This document shows positions 61,653 through 64,000 of a DNA stretch of 64,000 nt, in pieces. The position numbers were made by a program, and so were the translations under genes. This stretch comes from Mycolicibacterium mucogenicum DSM 44124 (GTDB lineage Bacteria; Actinomycetota; Actinomycetes; Mycobacteriales; Mycobacteriaceae). The stretch spans positions 1,488,001 to 1,552,000 of the forward strand of contig NZ_CP062008.1 in NCBI RefSeq assembly GCF_005670685.2, read 5' to 3'. The notes under the pieces were generated by a model that made no database searches, had not been told where the DNA came from, and worked only from the letters and a program-made list of their open reading frames with translations. Each line of letters opens with the position of its first letter. Positions within the stretch are counted from its first letter, which is position 1.

Positions 61653-62423
61653 TCACGAAGATCGCGTGCGGGTGCGCACCATCGCCGGGTCGACCACACC
61701 GGCCGAACCCGGGTAGTGCTGGGCATCGAGCAGATGCGTCGCGGCCAATTCCCGCGCGCGTTCGGCGTCGCCGGCTTCGATGGCGTCGATCAGCGTGCGG
61801 TGATCCTCCAGCGCGGCCCGGCGCTCGTCGACCGGAATGCCGGCGTGGTCGGTGAACTGCCGTGACCAGTTCAGCTCGTGCGACGACCACAGCTTCTCCA
61901 GGGCCCCGGCGAGGATGATCATGGTCTCGTTGCCGCAGTGCTGCACCAATGCCTCGTGGAAGCGCCGGCTCGCGGATGTCACCGCAACCAGATCCTCGAC
62001 CGACCCGACCGACTCGGCGTGGATGTGCCGAAGGACCGGCACCACCGCGGTCTTGCGGTCCGCGCGCTGCGCACACAACGCCGCACACGCCGGCTCCACC
62101 TGCTGCAGCGCGGCGCCGACGTCGCCGAGGCTCACCTGGTTCGCGCCGAGAACCAGACCCATGGTGTAGGCCACGTTGCTCGCGCTGGGCCGGTGCACCA
62201 CCGAGCCGCCGAGCTTGCCGCGGCGCACGCTGAGCAGGCCCTCGGCGTCCAGGATTCGGATGGCCTCGCGCAGCGAGGGCTTGCTGATCGGAAACTCGGT
62301 CAGCAGTTCATCCTCGGTAGGCAGCACGCTGCCGTCGGGGAGGTCACCGCTGAGGATGCGCCGGCGCAACTCGTCGGCCACCTGCTCGGCGAGGCGGCGG
62401 AAACGGACGTCGGGCGCGGCCAC
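61653..62423 (-). CDS. GntR-family regulator, FadR/FCD subfamily
   Basis: The 256-residue regulator has the GntR winged helix (LRRRILSGDLPDGSVLPTED, SKPSLREAIRILDAEGLLSV). An all-helical FCD domain follows, with metal or ligand His residues (FHEALVQHCGNETM, DHRTLIDAIEAGD). FCD regulators bind carboxylic acids and usually repress nearby catabolic genes. It lies directly upstream of the ligase operon on the same strand, so it likely controls that operon. Start GTG 62423. Confidence 0.92.
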   Translation of the reverse strand: MAAPDVRFRRLAEQVADELRRRILSGDLPDGSVLPTEDELLTEFPISKPSLREAIRILDAEGLLSVRRGKLGGSVVHRPSASNVAYTMGLVLGANQVSLGDVGAALQQVEPACAALCAQRADRKTAVVPVLRHIHAESVGSVEDLVAVTSASRRFHEALVQHCGNETMIILAGALEKLWSSHELNWSRQFTDHAGIPVDERRAALEDHRTLIDAIEAGDAERARELAATHLLDAQHYPGSAGVVDPAMVRTRTRSS

Positions 62424-62487
62424 GGGTCGAGTGTGCCAGAGCGGGGCGCCGGGGTGGTCGAAGCCGGCGCCCGGTCTATCCGGTGTG

Positions 62488-62515
62488 GCCGGGGTACGAA
62501 ACGTCGTACCCCGGC
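62488..62515 (-). terminator. Hairpin terminator of the acidic-protein gene
   Basis: GCCGGGGTACGA and TCGTACCCCGGC pair perfectly over 12 bp around the loop AACG. It lies 9 bp beyond the stop of the minus-strand gene at 62525. There is no clear U-run, as is usual for mycobacterial terminators. Confidence 0.65.
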
Positions 62516-62524
62516 GCCGGGGTT

Positions 62525-62767
62525 CTACTCGTCGTCGTCCTCATCGTCTTCGTCGTCGTCTTCGTCGAATTCCAGATCGAGCGGATCCTCACTGTGGGGG
62601 TCCACGGAGTACTGCTGCCAGTAGGACGGGCTGAAATAGATGGTGTCCGAGTGGTCGGCGTCTTCGCCGATCTGGACCCAGAGAATCTGGTCCTTCTCGC
62701 CATAGCTCAGCGCCTGGGGGTAGCGAATGCTGCTGTCGACAGTGCGGATGTGGATGTTGTGCGTCAC
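62525..62767 (-). CDS. Small conserved protein with Asp/Glu tail
   Basis: From the GTG at 62767 (THNIHIRTVDSSIRYPQAL) the product has 80 residues. The first 65 are compact and aromatic-rich (YFSPSYWQQYSVDP), and the last 13 are almost all Asp and Glu. No family is recognised. The open frame extends further upstream, but that part has unlike composition and I do not include it. It is single, between the GntR gene and bcp, and ends at a strong hairpin. Confidence 0.6.
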   Translation of the reverse strand: MTHNIHIRTVDSSIRYPQALSYGEKDQILWVQIGEDADHSDTIYFSPSYWQQYSVDPHSEDPLDLEFDEDDDEDDEDDDE

Positions 62768-62879
62768 GCCAAAAGTCTTGCACCTGAACGCATCTGCGGC
62801 TGTTCGCGCAACGCCGGTGGAGACAACGATTGGCCGAACGGCCACGCAGCTGTCACACGTGGTTGGGTGGGCCGCCACC

Positions 62880-62913
62880 CGGTTCCCGGCGCGACCTGCT
62901 CAGCCGGGAACCG
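62880..62913 (-). terminator. Hairpin terminator of bcp
   Basis: CGGTTCCCGGC and GCCGGGAACCG form a perfect 11-bp stem around a 12-nt loop, 15 bp past the bcp stop on the minus strand. Confidence 0.6.
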
Positions 62914-62927
62914 TGTGGCGCAGATGG

Positions 62928-63401
62928 TCAGACCGACAGGTCCCGCCGCAGCTTGGCCACGTGGCCCGTGGCCTTGACGTTGTACTGCGCGACCTCGATG
63001 TTGCCCTTCTCGTCCACGAGGAACGTCGAGCGGATGACGCCCTGCACGGTCTTGCCGTACATCGTCTTCTCACCGAAGGCGCCGTAGGCGGTGAGCACCT
63101 TGCGGTCGGGGTCCGATAGCAGCGGGAACGTCAGGCCTTCGTTGTCGCGGAACTTGGCGAGCTTCTCGGGCTTGTCAGGCGAGATGCCGATGACGTCGAG
63201 CCCCGCCTCGTTCAGTTCGGCCAGGCTGTCGCGGAAATCGCAGGCCTGCTTGGTGCAGCCCGGCGTCGAGGCCGCGGGGTAGAAGTACACGATGACCTTG
63301 CGGCCCTTGTAGTCCGACAGCTTCACGGTGTTGCCGTCGGCGTCGGGCAGGCTGAATGCGGGGGCTTTGTCGCCCACTTCGAGTCGCGGGGTCGGTGCCA
63401 C
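62928..63401 (-). CDS. bcp: Peroxiredoxin Bcp (thioredoxin-dependent thiol peroxidase)
   Basis: The 157-residue peroxiredoxin has the peroxidatic Cys49 in YPAASTPGCTKQACDF and a likely resolving Cys54 five residues later, the atypical 2-Cys pattern of Bcp/PrxQ. It reduces hydroperoxides using thioredoxin. The GTG at 63401 gives the standard N-terminus; upstream in-frame sequence has no similarity. It is divergent from the DUF3618 gene, as in M. tuberculosis (Rv2521/Rv2520c). Confidence 0.93.
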   Translation of the reverse strand: MAPTPRLEVGDKAPAFSLPDADGNTVKLSDYKGRKVIVYFYPAASTPGCTKQACDFRDSLAELNEAGLDVIGISPDKPEKLAKFRDNEGLTFPLLSDPDRKVLTAYGAFGEKTMYGKTVQGVIRSTFLVDEKGNIEVAQYNVKATGHVAKLRRDLSV

Positions 63402-63492
63402 CGGGAGGTCCCTTCTGTCGGCCAGGCGTTGCTGTTGCGGCAAGCTGCTCTAGGGTAGAGCGCCTAGGAGCAACGCGAGCTGGAGGGCTGAA

Positions 63493-63717
63493 GTGGCTGA
63501 CCGGAATCCTGACGAGATCAAGCAGGAAATCGATCGTGCACGCGATCAGTTGGCGTTGACGGTGGACGCCCTCGCAGAGCGGGCAAACCCCCAGCGGTTG
63601 GCCGACGACGCCAAGGCCAAGGCCATCGCGATCGCTTCCAAGCCCGCGGTCATCGCAACGTTCGCCGGACTCGGCGTTGTGGTGCTGGTGGTGGTCATCC
63701 GCAAGATCCGCGGATAA
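63493..63717 (+). CDS. DUF3618 small membrane protein (Rv2520c-like)
   Basis: The 74-residue protein starts ADRNPDEIKQEIDRARDQLA, the DUF3618 helix, and ends with one membrane segment (AGLGVVVLVVVIRKIRG). The family is common in actinobacteria and of unknown function; a peripheral envelope or stress role is often assumed. GGAGG lies upstream of the GTG at 63493. It is divergent from bcp. Confidence 0.85.
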   Translation: MADRNPDEIKQEIDRARDQLALTVDALAERANPQRLADDAKAKAIAIASKPAVIATFAGLGVVVLVVVIRKIRG

Positions 63718-63726
63718 CCCGACTTT

Positions 63727-63891
63727 CTAGTTCCCGCGGCGCGGTGTCAGCCAGCCTGGCAGCCAGCTGCGTGGGGGATTCGCAACCCGGCCCAGCCGGG
63801 TGCAGTTGTGGACGATGACCAGGGCGTCGTCGACTGCTGCCGCAACGTCGGCACTCGGCGCCGCGTAGGTTGCACCGGCGATGGGTGTCAT
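63727..63891 (-). CDS. Small protein gene (54 aa)
   Basis: An ATG at 63891 with AAGGGAG 7 bp upstream opens a 54-residue frame beginning MTPIAGATYAAPSADVAAAV and ending in the stop at 63727. The second half is basic and Trp/Pro-rich (PPRSWLPGWLTPRRGN). The ribosome-binding site and the clean start at the edge of an AT-rich promoter-like stretch (63892-63960) support a real gene, but I recognise no family. The remaining bases to the end of the window show nothing clear. Confidence 0.55.
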   Translation of the reverse strand: MTPIAGATYAAPSADVAAAVDDALVIVHNCTRLGRVANPPRSWLPGWLTPRRGN

Positions 63892-64000
63892 CAGCTAACT
63901 CCCTTCAGTCGTCGTCACCTATATTTCTACACCATCATACGCCGTTTCAGCTAACTCTGTTTTTCGGTGGCTCGTCACAAAATTGCAGGTCTATGTGATT

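Noticed and set aside
1..64000. tRNA/rRNA genes, CRISPR arrays, insertion sequences, phage genes
   Set aside because: I saw no tRNA-like cloverleaf with a TTCGAnnC loop in an intergenic gap, no regular spacer-repeat array, and no transposase or integrase motifs.

Overview
The window is a high-GC actinobacterial chromosome segment that I read as a Mycobacterium/Mycolicibacterium. It carries a yrbE-mce operon with Mce-associated (Mam) proteins, an MmpL transporter and a giant single-chain type I fatty acid synthase (fas) followed by acpS. The end of the window keeps the gene order I know from M. tuberculosis Rv2525c-fas-acpS-Rv2522c-bcp-Rv2520c, with extra genes inserted. I see no rRNA, tRNA, CRISPR array, insertion sequence or prophage.

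Layout. (1) 0.2-6.3 kb: a large protein joining a trypsin-like protease fold to an S1/P1-nuclease-like domain, an SRPBCC protein, a small membrane protein, and an OmpR-type two-component system divergent from a small secreted protein. (2) 6.4-16.9 kb: CoA and aromatic-ring catabolism. A CaiB-type CoA-transferase and a thiolase face a TetR regulator, a severely truncated acylating acetaldehyde dehydrogenase and a 4-hydroxy-2-oxovalerate aldolase. Divergent from these are a flavin hydroxylase, a meta-cleavage-product hydrolase, an extradiol dioxygenase and an amidohydrolase; an acyl-CoA dehydrogenase follows. (3) 17-25.5 kb: an MmpL exporter, a TetR repressor gene frameshifted in a G7/C7 run, and the operon it probably controlled: a DUF4242 protein, a DszC-like flavoprotein and a sulfonate-type ABC importer. 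(4) 25.5-43.3 kb: an mce locus bracketed by two IspD-family genes. It has a leading aldehyde dehydrogenase, a remnant of a thiolase-fold gene, yrbEA/B, mceA-F, three Mam membrane proteins and four small secreted proteins, one of them MmpS-like. (5) 43.4-55.7 kb: an LtrA membrane protein, a Tat-exported DUF1906 protein, fas and acpS. (6) 55.8-64 kb: a LysE exporter, an M20 peptidase, a GntR-controlled cluster (AMP-forming ligase, class II aldolase-like protein, amidohydrolase), an acidic small protein, bcp, a DUF3618 protein and a 54-codon gene.

How the parts work together. The ring-cleavage cluster can hydroxylate, cleave and hydrolyse an aromatic substrate, but in this window it lacks the dienoate hydratase and a competent acetaldehyde dehydrogenase. 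The mce locus encodes an import machine (YrbE permeases plus six MCE proteins) with membrane and secreted accessories. Promoters around it carry related TTCTC/GAGAA inverted-repeat elements, suggesting one regulon. fas makes acyl-CoAs and AcpS activates its carrier domain.

Most worth a second look: the Cys-less, Rossmann-less dehydrogenase fragment kept in tight translational coupling; the shared TTCTC-N7-GAGAAT sites in the mce locus; the protease/P1-nuclease fusion; the homopolymer frameshift in the TetR repressor; and two long, almost perfect intergenic hairpins. All calls come from reading the sequence; no database search was run.
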